DNA from: a virus
Direction: 5' to 3' (one strand)
DNA length: 64,000 bases
IMG/VR virus record: IMGVR_UViG_3300042987_002221
Coordinates: 57,205 to 121,204 of that record
The notes beneath the pieces were generated by a model. The model was given only the letters and a program-made list of their open reading frames with translations. It had not been told where the DNA came from and ran no database searches. How positions within the stretch are numbered: position 1 is the stretch's first letter; every line of letters begins with the position of its first letter. A program made the translations under genes and the position numbers. Positions 24,464-32,362 of the stretch are shown piece by piece.

Positions 24464-25018
24464 ATGAACACAGACTTTGATTTGTTTGATGCACTTACTG
24501 CATTGGATAAAAAAGATTATGGTTATTACAGTAGACTTTCAGAAGAACAAAAACGAAAATTTGTACCCTTCATGTTGGTGCAATGGTTCAGTGCAGTAAA
24601 AGGCAATAGTGACCTACAAAGGTATTATTTGTCTAGTACTGATTACCATGCTAACAAACATATGTTCAATGAAACGGTACAAAAACATCCTGAACTAGTA
24701 TGGTTGATGTTATGTGCCGCTAGTCCAAATATGGGAAAACAATTTCATCAGTATATTCCCAACATCAGTGCAAGTGTAGCAAAACTCAAGACTTCACCTA
24801 AACACAAAGATATTGTTGAATACTATAGTAAAATCTATAAAAATGCTGACAAAGAAACAATCAAGGCAGTAGCCACAGCGTTTGTAGAAGAACACAAAAC
24901 AAAAAAATACTTAGCCGATGTTTATCCTAACTTAAAACTTGAAGACATCGAAACCTTATCTAAACTTATCACACAAGAAGATATAGATGATTATGAAAGA
25001 CAAAGAGGAAACGGTTAA
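24464..25018 (+). CDS. 62: Clamp-loader small subunit (T4 gp62-like)
   Basis: It partners gp44 to load the sliding clamp. The 184-residue, mostly helical protein begins MNTDFDLFDALTALDKKDYGYYSRL and has PFMLVQWFSAVKG near residue 36, a pattern typical of the phage clamp-loader A subunit. T4 gp62 is 187 residues. The ATG lies 2 nt after the preceding stop. The gene for gp44 is not in this window. Confidence 0.78.
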   Translation: MNTDFDLFDALTALDKKDYGYYSRLSEEQKRKFVPFMLVQWFSAVKGNSDLQRYYLSSTDYHANKHMFNETVQKHPELVWLMLCAASPNMGKQFHQYIPNISASVAKLKTSPKHKDIVEYYSKIYKNADKETIKAVATAFVEEHKTKKYLADVYPNLKLEDIETLSKLITQEDIDDYERQRGNG

Positions 25019-25694
25019 TGAAGAATCCACTTGTGAGTTCTGTAATAAAACCTTCAAGCGTTTCTCCTCTATAGTAAAACATTCATGTGAACAAAAAAGA
25101 AGATGGCTAGATAAAGACAAGCAACCAAATCGTATTGGGTTTCAAACTTGGCTAGTGTTTTACAAGAAAAATTCAGCCGCAAAGAAAACAAAAACATATC
25201 AAGACTTTATACAAAGCGCATATTATTCAGCGTTTGTTAAGTTTGGACATTATTGTGTTGAAGCCAATGTAATCAATGTTGTAAAGTATGCTGAATGGTT
25301 GGTAAACAACAACATTAGATTAGATATTTGGAATACAGATACAAATTACAATAAGTTTTTGATTGAATTTCTTCGTAACGAAGATCCATTTGATGCCTTA
25401 TATCGTAGTGTAGAGACAACTATGGATATTGCTAAAAATGAAAATATCAAGCACAATGATATTTTTAGATATAGCAACAAAAACAGATTATGTCATAAAA
25501 TAACCACAGGTAAGATCAGTCCATGGATGTTGTATCATAGTGAAAGTGGTACAAAATTTCTTGAGTCATTAGATGAAACACAAGTAAGAATGGTTCTTGA
25601 TTATATTAATCCAGAATTATGGGCGATCAAGTTCATCAAGAATTCCGACTTTGTAAAATCTATTAAAGATATACTGAAGCAAGGTGGATATTGA
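24993..25694 (+). CDS. Conserved protein with N-terminal zinc finger
   Basis: A 233-residue protein starting inside the end of gene 62 (26-nt overlap). The N-terminal CEFCNKTFKRFSSIVKHSC motif is a C2HC-type zinc finger. The rest is helical and rich in aromatic residues. Proteins of this layout occur beside gp62 in T4-like phages with no known role. Nucleic-acid or clamp-loader contact is plausible. An alternative ATG lies two codons earlier. Confidence 0.65.
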   Translation: MKDKEETVNEESTCEFCNKTFKRFSSIVKHSCEQKRRWLDKDKQPNRIGFQTWLVFYKKNSAAKKTKTYQDFIQSAYYSAFVKFGHYCVEANVINVVKYAEWLVNNNIRLDIWNTDTNYNKFLIEFLRNEDPFDALYRSVETTMDIAKNENIKHNDIFRYSNKNRLCHKITTGKISPWMLYHSESGTKFLESLDETQVRMVLDYINPELWAIKFIKNSDFVKSIKDILKQGGY

Positions 25695-25937
25695 ATGGCA
25701 TTGCAGGAACAATGGTATTTTGAAAATGAAAAGTTGGGTTGGTATAAATTTATCAAACCTGTTACTTTTCCTCTGTATGATGAAATGCTAGAATTTATAG
25801 AACAGAATGTTGAAAACCCGTATCGTCATTGTAGATGGAATATTAGGTTAAATGATGAAAAACTTATAACATTTGTGTCGGCTTTCAAGTTTAGATATGA
25901 ACGAGATTATATAAATTTTGTATTGAGGTTTTCGTAA
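25695..25937 (+). CDS. FxLRW-family small protein 1
   Basis: An 80-residue protein directly after the zinc-finger gene. It ends KFRYERDYINFVLRFS. The acidic/aromatic run followed by F-x-L-R-F/W at the very C-terminus recurs in eight small genes up to 29784. The family is rich in Trp and Tyr. The function is unknown. Confidence 0.65.
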   Translation: MALQEQWYFENEKLGWYKFIKPVTFPLYDEMLEFIEQNVENPYRHCRWNIRLNDEKLITFVSAFKFRYERDYINFVLRFS

Positions 25938-25938
25938 C

Positions 25939-26289
25939 ATGGAGAATAAATTTTATCTAAAATTAGATGGTAGGCATACTGGTTATAACCACTTCAAATA
26001 TTTGGTTAACGCAAGAACCTGTTATCTAGATAAATTCACAAACAAATATCAACGTACACAGTTGTTTTATGAATTTAAAAGTTTTTGCACCGATACATTC
26101 GGTCATAGCAAAGATTTAGTTGATTGGTTGGCTGATATTGATTTTGATTTTTCAACCGATTCATGGTTTGTAAAAGAAAATGCTTATGTTCATAATGAGC
26201 ATTGGTCTTATTTACAAGATGGAAACCGAGAGGCAATCTATTTGCGTACTGACGAAGATTTATCAACTTTTTTGTTGAGATTTAAGTAG
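25939..26289 (+). CDS. FxLRW-family small protein 2
   Basis: A 116-residue protein ending YLRTDEDLSTFLLRFK, so it carries the family tail. The middle contains VDWLADIDFDFSTDSWFV. It starts 1 nt after the previous gene, and its 3' end overlaps by 8 nt the convergent kinase-like gene. Confidence 0.65.
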   Translation: MENKFYLKLDGRHTGYNHFKYLVNARTCYLDKFTNKYQRTQLFYEFKSFCTDTFGHSKDLVDWLADIDFDFSTDSWFVKENAYVHNEHWSYLQDGNREAIYLRTDEDLSTFLLRFK

Positions 26290-27055
26290 TTTGATATTGT
26301 GTTGGATTCAATGTATCTTCGGAACTGATAGGATCACTGAGTACTACTTGAGGCGTTGTTCCCATACGAACCATAATATTATTTGCATGTACATCACTTT
26401 CTGTATGCGGTACACGAATTATTAGACGTTTTATAAGTGCAATTAGTTGTAGTAGATTTGGATCAAAATTCTTAAAACTTAAATTAGAAAATGAATTGGC
26501 AGGATAGGTTTCTATGGACATATCTATGACTTTGGCTAACTTTTTCCACAAATCAGTGCTGTCCAAATCTTCATACTTCATGCTTGTAGCCATCATGACA
26601 GGATCTACAAATCCCGCCATCATTTTATCATGTATGTCAAACCAATTTTCAGAACCAAACATTCTTACGCCCATACCATATATTAATTTTTTTGGTAATG
26701 TTTGACCTTTTACTAGTTTTTCCATAGTGTAATCTGGTTTAATGTAACCTTGTTGATCACGATACAATTTCACAACATATACTCTGGGAACATATGGATT
26801 GCTGTCCATTAATGGTTTGATTGCGTTAACGTACTGATAGTATGGATCATCATTTAGATTAGTAGGTACATGTGCTTTTTTACCATACAAAAATGGATCC
26901 TGTGTTTGATAGCCTTGGCTATAATATCCTGTTTCTGGTTTTGGTGGCCAAATGTTTATAGCATCTGACCTTTGTGATCGCATTGCATTCAAATCCCAAG
27001 ATTGCGGTACTTGTTTGGTTTTTTCTACTGGAGTGATGATTTCATCTATACGCAT
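26282..27055 (-). CDS. Kinase-like late protein
   Basis: A 257-residue protein on the minus strand. Near residues 215-245 it has SDVHANNIMVR followed by VVLSDPIS, which matches the catalytic loop (D-x-H-x-x-N) and a DFG-like aspartate of protein-kinase or aminoglycoside-phosphotransferase folds. EKLVKGQTLP resembles the hinge area. A clear nucleotide-binding lysine is not obvious, so it may be a pseudokinase. The N-terminus MRIDEIITP and a late promoter abutting the ATG suggest a virion protein, perhaps injected into the host. Confidence 0.6.
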   Translation of the reverse strand: MRIDEIITPVEKTKQVPQSWDLNAMRSQRSDAINIWPPKPETGYYSQGYQTQDPFLYGKKAHVPTNLNDDPYYQYVNAIKPLMDSNPYVPRVYVVKLYRDQQGYIKPDYTMEKLVKGQTLPKKLIYGMGVRMFGSENWFDIHDKMMAGFVDPVMMATSMKYEDLDSTDLWKKLAKVIDMSIETYPANSFSNLSFKNFDPNLLQLIALIKRLIIRVPHTESDVHANNIMVRMGTTPQVVLSDPISSEDTLNPTQYQTT

Positions 27056-27060
27056 CTACA

Positions 27061-27068
27061 TATTTAGT
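27061..27068 (-). promoter_or_regulatory. Late promoter ACTAAATA abutting the kinase-like gene
   Basis: On the minus strand the motif ends 5 nt before the ATG (27055). It has two mismatches to TATAAATA, so it is weaker than the others. Confidence 0.45.
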
Positions 27069-27097
27069 TGACAGAAAATATTTTCTAATGTTAAAAT
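27068..27097 (+). promoter_or_regulatory. Promoter of the small-gene array
   Basis: TTGACA, an 18-bp spacer containing the palindrome GAAAATATTTTC, then TAAAAT. It precedes the run of overlapping small genes from 27124. Confidence 0.5.
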
Positions 27098-27123
27098 GTC
27101 TAATAAATTCAATGTAATTTCAT

Positions 27124-27345
27124 ATGTCAAATATAGTAAAATTAAAACATGACCTTACGTATGAGCAAGAATGTTGGCTGACGGAAAATATCGGCCCTAA
27201 ACTTTATCATCTTCATTATAAATTCGGCGGAAAAGGCTGGCATGTAGTTCGCGGTTTTGACTCAAAGTATTCAAAAAGGTTTAATTACTATATTAGTTTT
27301 CAAGACGAACGTATGGCAACACTGTTTTTGTTGAGGTGGGTATGA
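27124..27345 (+). CDS. FxLRW-family small protein 3
   Basis: A 73-residue protein ending SFQDERMATLFLLRWV. The middle (GGKGWHVVRGFDSKYSKRFNYYISF) is aromatic-rich. Its stop overlaps the start of the next gene (ATGA), the first of a chain of such overlaps. Confidence 0.7.
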   Translation: MSNIVKLKHDLTYEQECWLTENIGPKLYHLHYKFGGKGWHVVRGFDSKYSKRFNYYISFQDERMATLFLLRWV

Positions 27346-27617
27346 TCGTAAAAACAATAGAAGTGGAAAAAATTTACTCGTCCCTACACACTAAAATACT
27401 AAATTTTATTAGTGGAACAAATCATCGTTATACCGGCAGTTTTGAGGCCTCAGATTATATTAAAAAGAATTTCCCAAGTGTTTCATGTCCTGTGTTGAAT
27501 ACTGAAATATCATTATGGTGTGAAGAAAACTTTGGAAATGACTGGATTTGGAATTGGACTACTATCTATTTCAAACATGAAAGAGATAAAATGTTATTTT
27601 TGTTGAGGTGGTCATGA
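27342..27617 (+). CDS. FxLRW-family small protein 4
   Basis: A 91-residue protein ending YFKHERDKMLFLLRWS. It starts at the ATG overlapping the preceding stop; two codons upstream of it belong to the overlap, not to this gene. It has SLWCEENFGNDWIWNWTTIYF before the tail. Confidence 0.7.
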   Translation: MIVKTIEVEKIYSSLHTKILNFISGTNHRYTGSFEASDYIKKNFPSVSCPVLNTEISLWCEENFGNDWIWNWTTIYFKHERDKMLFLLRWS

Positions 27618-27868
27618 TATACCTAGATACTAATCCATTACATTACACTACCAGACGTTACTTCAAAGAAAATATCATGCCTAACTTGCCACACGATGAA
27701 ACTGCGTGGTACAATGGTTATCGTTCATGGCTAACGGAACAAGGATGCGAAATTGATAAACCCTACTCCGATTTACTATGTGATGCGCTAGGAGTCTCAC
27801 CTGGATATGATCGTTTTGGATTTGCTAATGAACAAGATGCTGTAATATTTTTGCTGAGATGGTCATGA
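27614..27868 (+). CDS. FxLRW-family small protein 5
   Basis: An 84-residue protein ending FANEQDAVIFLLRWS, with ATGA overlaps at both ends. The first part is His- and Tyr-rich. The family tail is nearly identical to that of the genes on both sides, although the rest has diverged. Confidence 0.7.
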   Translation: MIYLDTNPLHYTTRRYFKENIMPNLPHDETAWYNGYRSWLTEQGCEIDKPYSDLLCDALGVSPGYDRFGFANEQDAVIFLLRWS

Positions 27869-28173
27869 ACATAATAAAAAATCAAATTAATGTTAAACCC
27901 CGCATGATTTCGGATAAATGGACTTTGGACTATGGTATTAATATAGATAAAGAAGTTACTAAAATTTTACAGGAACAAATAGACTGGGACATACTTGTTA
28001 AAAGTCTAATTCTTCACGGAGGATGGCACAAAGTCATATTATCTAAATTTGATAGATTAGAGGTTGACGCATGGTGCAAGGAACATATTTGTGGAAAGTA
28101 TGAATCACGTGGTTCTACTTGGGTCTTTAAAGAAGAAAAAGATTACATATTGTTTTTGTTGAGATGGAGTTAA
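27865..28173 (+). CDS. FxLRW-family small protein 6
   Basis: A 102-residue protein ending VFKEEKDYILFLLRWS. It contains EVDAWCKEHICGKYESRGSTW, similar in spirit to the WCEENFGNDW stretch of protein 4. It overlaps the previous stop. Confidence 0.7.
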   Translation: MNIIKNQINVKPRMISDKWTLDYGINIDKEVTKILQEQIDWDILVKSLILHGGWHKVILSKFDRLEVDAWCKEHICGKYESRGSTWVFKEEKDYILFLLRWS

Positions 28174-28180
28174 AATAATT

Positions 28181-28408
28181 ATGCCAATAGTAAAATGTTC
28201 TCCTTCTGATTTAAATCATCAAGTTCATATCTCAGATAAATCTAATATTGCCGGTGACACAGTTGCTTGGTTATACAAAAATATGCCAGAAAATATAGCT
28301 TGGACATATTTTGGATTAGTAGACTTTAAATATCATGTATATTATTTTGGTAACAAATATCACGCTGAAAAATTCAGTCAACAGTTTAATGGTATAATTC
28401 AATCATAA
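28181..28408 (+). CDS. Possible degenerate FxLRW-family protein
   Basis: A 75-residue protein with an aromatic-rich C-terminal half (VDFKYHVYYFGNKYHAEKFSQQFNG). The final F-x-x-x-F pattern may be a diverged family tail, but the LRW core is missing. It follows protein 6 by 7 nt. Confidence 0.5.
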   Translation: MPIVKCSPSDLNHQVHISDKSNIAGDTVAWLYKNMPENIAWTYFGLVDFKYHVYYFGNKYHAEKFSQQFNGIIQS

Positions 28409-28421
28409 ACATACTACACAA

Positions 28422-28826
28422 ATGAACAATTTAGAAGTTAAAACCAATTTGCAATTACAGCAATTTAAAAGTAAGTATACTGCTCAAATTAGAGTAAGCA
28501 GTTATAAAGTAGAAAAATATGATCCGTATCAATATGATAAACCATATCGTTACGATGACCTTCGGTCAGCAAAACGTTCATATTATGAACCTGCAATAGA
28601 TATTACTTTATCTGAGAGTAGTTTTAATTCATTGTTAGAACATACACATTATGGCTATCAATTAGAAAAAATGTATGGATTAGATCCTAAATATGTATAC
28701 GAAGAATTAAATGCTGCTTATAAAACAAATAAGGAACAACTACAAGAAGCGTTAATTCGTAAAAATAATCCATCAGTACAACAAGCCTACGAAGCCTATC
28801 AATTATTACTTAAACTAGCAAAATAA
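28422..28826 (+). CDS. Tyr-rich hypothetical protein
   Basis: A 134-residue protein with SSYKVEKYDPYQYDKPYRYDD near residue 26, a Tyr-rich stretch, then a helical Gln- and Ala-rich C-terminus. No family is recognised. It is unlike its FxLRW neighbours. Confidence 0.55.
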   Translation: MNNLEVKTNLQLQQFKSKYTAQIRVSSYKVEKYDPYQYDKPYRYDDLRSAKRSYYEPAIDITLSESSFNSLLEHTHYGYQLEKMYGLDPKYVYEELNAAYKTNKEQLQEALIRKNNPSVQQAYEAYQLLLKLAK

Positions 28827-28842
28827 CCTTTGTGCTTGTATT

Positions 28843-29052
28843 ATGGACATTCACCTAGTAAAATTACAAGATATAACAATTAACGATGCAAATGATTGCA
28901 AAACCGAGTTGATTGAATCTGGATTAGTAGAATATGTAGATTTTGCTTGGATTTGGCGCAGCACTATTCGTGATGCTCCATCAACAGTAAAAGTTAACAT
29001 CATTTTCAACAACACTAAAACAGCCTTATATTATAAACTTAAATGGGAATAA
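28843..29052 (+). CDS. FxLRW-family small protein 7 (variant tail)
   Basis: A 69-residue protein ending IIFNNTKTALYYKLKWE, a variant of the family tail with K-L-K-W. It lies 1 nt before the exonuclease gene and is probably co-translated with it. Confidence 0.6.
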   Translation: MDIHLVKLQDITINDANDCKTELIESGLVEYVDFAWIWRSTIRDAPSTVKVNIIFNNTKTALYYKLKWE

Positions 29053-29053
29053 C

Positions 29054-29596
29054 ATGGATGTAATGATAGATATTGAATCACTAGGTACAAGCCCTGATTG
29101 CACAATATTGTCAATTGGGGTAGTTTTGTTTGATCCAAAAGGTATAGGAATCACTTCAAAACTTGAACTTAAGCCTAGTGTAGAAGAGCAAACCGAAATA
29201 TACAAACGATCTATAGACGAAGGTACATTATTGTGGTGGAGCAAACAAAGCCCCGAAGCGTTAAATGAAGCATTGAGCGACGAAGGTAGAATTCCATTTA
29301 AAGAATGCATGGAAAAAGTTTACAAGTTTTGTTGGAATCATCGTGCAGTATGGAGTAATGGTGCAGGTTTTGATGTAGTAGTAATGGAGAGTGCATTTCG
29401 TAATTTAGAGATGCAAATCCCCTGGCCCTATCATAGTGTTCGTGATACTAGAACATTGTTTGATATTTGTAATGTCAAACTAAGCGACAAAAAATATCAA
29501 ACCAAAACTACTCATAAGGCAGTTGAAGATGCTGAACACCAAGCCATAGTAGTGCAGGATGCATATAAAAAGTTGATAAAATCAGGTTTGTTGTGA
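29054..29596 (+). CDS. dexA: DexA-like 3'-5' exonuclease
   Basis: A DEDDh-family exonuclease of 180 residues. Exo I lies in MIDIESLGTSPDCTILSIG (Asp6, Glu8), exo II around WSNGAGFDVVVMESAF, and exo III in THKAVEDAEHQA (His and Asp near 154 and 159). It matches the DexA/Rv2179c-like group. In T4, DexA trims DNA 3' ends. T4 DexA is longer (227 residues). It sits inside the small-gene array. Confidence 0.87.
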   Translation: MDVMIDIESLGTSPDCTILSIGVVLFDPKGIGITSKLELKPSVEEQTEIYKRSIDEGTLLWWSKQSPEALNEALSDEGRIPFKECMEKVYKFCWNHRAVWSNGAGFDVVVMESAFRNLEMQIPWPYHSVRDTRTLFDICNVKLSDKKYQTKTTHKAVEDAEHQAIVVQDAYKKLIKSGLL

Positions 29597-29784
29597 TTAA
29601 AATTACCAGAGATCCCTTTGTAAAAAGAGATTATTTCTTTAACCTTGAATTTAGTACTGCTGCCGAAGTATCTGAGTTGATTGAATGGTTAGACGAGAAT
29701 GCTGAGGGCTGGAGTGCTACTGCAGGAGTTCTGCATATGCCTGATTACGAAAAAGATTTAATTTTTCAATTGCGATGGCTATGA
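29593..29784 (+). CDS. FxLRW-family small protein 8 (GTG start)
   Basis: A 63-residue protein with a GTG start overlapping the exonuclease stop (GTGA). It ends HMPDYEKDLIFQLRWL. EVSELIEWLDENAEGWSATAG in the middle is helix then turn. Confidence 0.65.
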   Translation: MIKITRDPFVKRDYFFNLEFSTAAEVSELIEWLDENAEGWSATAGVLHMPDYEKDLIFQLRWL

Positions 29785-30365
29785 AGTTTAACAGTGACAT
29801 TGATATAGATTTCGGAGACCGAAGTAAGATACTTGATCTTATTGAGCATATCCCAGCAGCAATGACAAATGTCAAATCTGTAAGAAAACATTTGTCTGGC
29901 GTTCATGTTACTGAAATACCATATGATCCAATACATGATATGGCAACAATTGATTATACTGTTGCTGAAAAAAGAGGATATCTAAAATTAGATTTTCTTA
30001 ATGTACACATATATAATGAAGTAAGGGATGAAATTCACTTGATCGAACTAATGCGTGATCCAAATTGGAATTTATTAAAAGACAAACAGTTTGTTGAAAA
30101 ATTGATTCATTTAAACAATCAGTTTGATAACATTCAAAGAATGCCAGAACCTATTGATTCTATTCCAAAACTAGCAATGTTTCTTGCTATTATCAGACCT
30201 GGTAAAAAACATTTGATTGGTAAATCTTGGGAAGAGGTTAGTAAAACTGTTTGGGAAAAAGATTCTACTGGCTATCAGTTCAAAAAGTCACATTCGTATG
30301 GATATGCACATCTTGTTATTGTTAATATGAATTTAGTAGAAGAGCAAAATCCGTTCTCAGTATAA
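29781..30365 (+). CDS. Conserved phage protein with a DnaE-like DIDIDF motif
   Basis: A 194-residue protein beginning MKFNSDIDIDFGDRSKIL, close to the P-DIDIDF-R motif of bacterial replicative DNA polymerase III alpha. The rest (GVHVTEIPYDPIHDMATIDY, RPGKKHLIGKSWEEVSKTVW) is characteristic of a protein found in many large T4-like phages, often labelled as polymerase III alpha. It is too short to be a polymerase. The role is unknown. It overlaps the preceding stop by ATGA. Confidence 0.65.
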   Translation: MKFNSDIDIDFGDRSKILDLIEHIPAAMTNVKSVRKHLSGVHVTEIPYDPIHDMATIDYTVAEKRGYLKLDFLNVHIYNEVRDEIHLIELMRDPNWNLLKDKQFVEKLIHLNNQFDNIQRMPEPIDSIPKLAMFLAIIRPGKKHLIGKSWEEVSKTVWEKDSTGYQFKKSHSYGYAHLVIVNMNLVEEQNPFSV

Positions 30366-30737
30366 CTTTTTGATCAATGTAATACTTCTACGTTTACTTC
30401 TGCGTTTATGAAGTTCATTCATACTGGTGATTGGCCCATGTAATATAATCAAACTTTTATTGTTAAACGTTTTTAAGTAGGGCCTAAACATGGCCCATTC
30501 TTCCTTTAAAAACAAATTTATTGAAGTCAATCTATTGCTTTCCCACCACCAAACTTCACCTAACTCTAAAAATTTGTTTTTTAAATCTGCATCTACGATT
30601 GAGCCATAATCATAAAGTGTAGTGACAGTATCGTCACGATTTTGTACTATTCCCACATAATCCGTACCTGCATACGAACAAACAGTTATGAACGGATGTG
30701 TTTGATTTAATTTTTTGAAAAATTCTTGATCTGCCAT
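30357..30737 (-). CDS. Conserved T4-like hypothetical protein
   Basis: A 126-residue protein beginning MADQEFFKKLNQTHPFITVCSYAG, with GDxW-like EVWWWESNR and a very basic tail (HKRRSKRRSITLIKKLY). The pattern recurs in T4-like cyanophages and relatives, where its function is not known. It overlaps by 9 nt the end of the convergent gene. A possible late motif TGTAAATA lies at 30758-30765 upstream. Confidence 0.65.
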   Translation of the reverse strand: MADQEFFKKLNQTHPFITVCSYAGTDYVGIVQNRDDTVTTLYDYGSIVDADLKNKFLELGEVWWWESNRLTSINLFLKEEWAMFRPYLKTFNNKSLIILHGPITSMNELHKRRSKRRSITLIKKLY

Positions 30738-30808
30738 TATCTTTTCATGTAACTTATTATTTACACAAAAAATAACAAATTAATTATTTTGGGACAGATA
30801 AAATAGTA

Positions 30809-31465
30809 TTAAGTTTTCAACGTTTTACATTTTTGAAAATGAAACCGCATCATAACAGGTCCGTTTCCGATTTTGTGACAGTGGGGGCAAACATATTCTT
30901 TTTTTGGTACGCCTTTTAACATTTTGCTTTTTGCTTGTATAATTTCTAACGATTGCTTTTTTCCTTTATTTGGAGAAGGTTTTCCTTTATGTGCATTAGA
31001 CAAAGCAATACAATGTTCTTCTGAAAATTTTTTACCTTTTTTACTAGTACTGATGTTTAATTTATGTTCTTCTGAAAATGTTCTTCCCCTCAAAGCCAAA
31101 CTGGTTTTGGGATTTTTAATTCCCCTGCGCATTCTTCCTCGTTTTGTAGATGCCTCTTTTGAAAATCTATAACCTGTAGCTCCTTCTCCGCCGTCAGTTT
31201 TATTTCTTAGTATTCCAGTATTTAAATCTTTCCGTCCATACCATTTAATCATTCTTCTTTCTATTGCAAATGCCCCTATCTCGCTAAGGTTAGATTCAAG
31301 TATGATAATTCTTGTTTTGTTTTTGGGTGGTTTTATACCCTTATCGTGAGTATTCCATGCTCGGATATTGTATCCCTTTCCAATATAGTATGGGGTGTTA
31401 TCTTGTCTTAAATATGCATACACATAAAACCCTGTGGGAGGGTTTTTTCTTGAATAAATAGTCAT
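30809..31465 (-). CDS. GIY-YIG homing endonuclease with C-terminal zinc finger
   Basis: A 218-residue free-standing endonuclease. The GIY-YIG core reads FYVYAYLR...PYYIGKG, then [12 protein letters not shown] and [13 protein letters not shown]3-like stretches follow ([33 protein letters not shown]), and it ends in a CPHC-x14-H-x4-C zinc finger. The first 100 residues closely match the other GIY-YIG gene, but the DNA-contact half differs, so the targets should differ. It is intergenic, between a hypothetical gene and a structural gene. Confidence 0.92.
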   Translation of the reverse strand: MTIYSRKNPPTGFYVYAYLRQDNTPYYIGKGYNIRAWNTHDKGIKPPKNKTRIIILESNLSEIGAFAIERRMIKWYGRKDLNTGILRNKTDGGEGATGYRFSKEASTKRGRMRRGIKNPKTSLALRGRTFSEEHKLNISTSKKGKKFSEEHCIALSNAHKGKPSPNKGKKQSLEIIQAKSKMLKGVPKKEYVCPHCHKIGNGPVMMRFHFQKCKTLKT

Positions 31466-31491
31466 GCTGATTGCTCCTTGTAAGCGTTAGA

Positions 31492-31534
31492 GTAGTTGGG
31501 AACGCCAATTCCGCGAACTACACTTTTATTTATT
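31492..31534 (-). promoter_or_regulatory. Late promoter and conserved hairpin in second GIY-YIG leader
   Basis: AATAAATA on the minus strand (31527-31534) precedes a hairpin with outer arms at 31492-31497 and 31516-31521, inner GGAA/TTCC (31499-31502 with 31509-31512) and the same CGC bulge as the first leader. All outer pairs are Watson-Crick here. Confidence 0.65.
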
Positions 31535-31540
31535 CCATTT

Positions 31541-31548
31541 GATAAATA
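31541..31548 (+). promoter_or_regulatory. Late promoter GATAAATA
   Basis: It ends 5 nt before the ATG of a 40-residue reading frame and about 110 nt before the structural gene behind it. Confidence 0.65.
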
Positions 31549-31553
31549 TTATT

Positions 31554-31676
31554 ATGATGATAGGAGACGAAACTTTGTATGAGCTATTCAACCGCGGTTT
31601 TTTTATATACCCAGAGACAAATCGTTGTCCTACTGTCTGGAAATTCAGCGAGACGATATATGCCGGTCTACAGTAA
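31554..31676 (+). CDS. Small late protein overlapping the next gene
   Basis: A 40-codon frame (MMIGDETLYELFNRGFF then IYPETNRCPTVWKFSETIYAGLQ) with protein-like composition. It begins 5 nt after a late promoter motif and overlaps the next gene's start by 17 nt in another frame. Its existence explains why the downstream frame's first 27 codons look unnatural. The function is unknown. Confidence 0.5.
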   Translation: MMIGDETLYELFNRGFFIYPETNRCPTVWKFSETIYAGLQ

Positions 31677-32352
31677 ACCATTAACACTACACAAAGGTGT
31701 GGACAATAGGATAGATTTTCAGTTCTTGAACCAGGAACAAAAACCGGTTGACATCACAGGCAAAGACATAACCTGTAGAATCATTAGCTATGATGGGTCC
31801 GAAGTATTATTGTCAAAGGCACTTACCTTACAACTCCCAGCAAATGGCATCGCAGCATTGATATTAAACGCGGCTGATATAGAGAATTTTCCTGCACAAA
31901 AAGCATATTATTCACTAGAGATTCCAGTAAGTTCATTTAACTATCCAGTATTCGTAGATCAAAATGCAGGAGCAAGAGGCGATATGTTTATCGTTAATTC
32001 AGTATTGCCAGCATTTATTCCTTCAATGCCGATCACAATTCCAACTGGACAACCTTTCCCTAATCTTAATCCCAATGCAAATGCAAATACAACTGCAAAT
32101 ACTTATTTCAGCAGTGTAATCAACACCGAAAACAATCCTATACTTACATTGCAAACTCATTATGATGGGTATTATGGTAATGTAACCATAGAAGGTTCAA
32201 CAATTGTTGATAATGATTGGTATCCAATAACCAACGAATCGTACAGTAACCTAACCGAGACAAAAGGTTACACAATTGTAGGTTATCATCCTTATGTAAG
32301 AATGAACTTTACAAGCAATGTCGGCGTGGTAACTAATATCCTAGCACGATAA
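31660..32352 (+). CDS. Virion structural protein with BppU-like N-domain
   Basis: A 230-residue protein starting MPVYSKPLTLHKGVDNRIDFQF. The N-terminal 100 residues (LNQEQKPVDITGKDITCRI) look like the small beta domain at the N-terminus of baseplate or fibre proteins. The C-terminal part (YFSSVINTENNPILTLQTHYDG) is another beta region. An in-frame start 27 codons earlier was rejected because that stretch is the other frame of the small gene overlapping it. Confidence 0.7.
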   Translation: MPVYSKPLTLHKGVDNRIDFQFLNQEQKPVDITGKDITCRIISYDGSEVLLSKALTLQLPANGIAALILNAADIENFPAQKAYYSLEIPVSSFNYPVFVDQNAGARGDMFIVNSVLPAFIPSMPITIPTGQPFPNLNPNANANTTANTYFSSVINTENNPILTLQTHYDGYYGNVTIEGSTIVDNDWYPITNESYSNLTETKGYTIVGYHPYVRMNFTSNVGVVTNILAR

Positions 32353-32362
32353 TCCTTTATAA

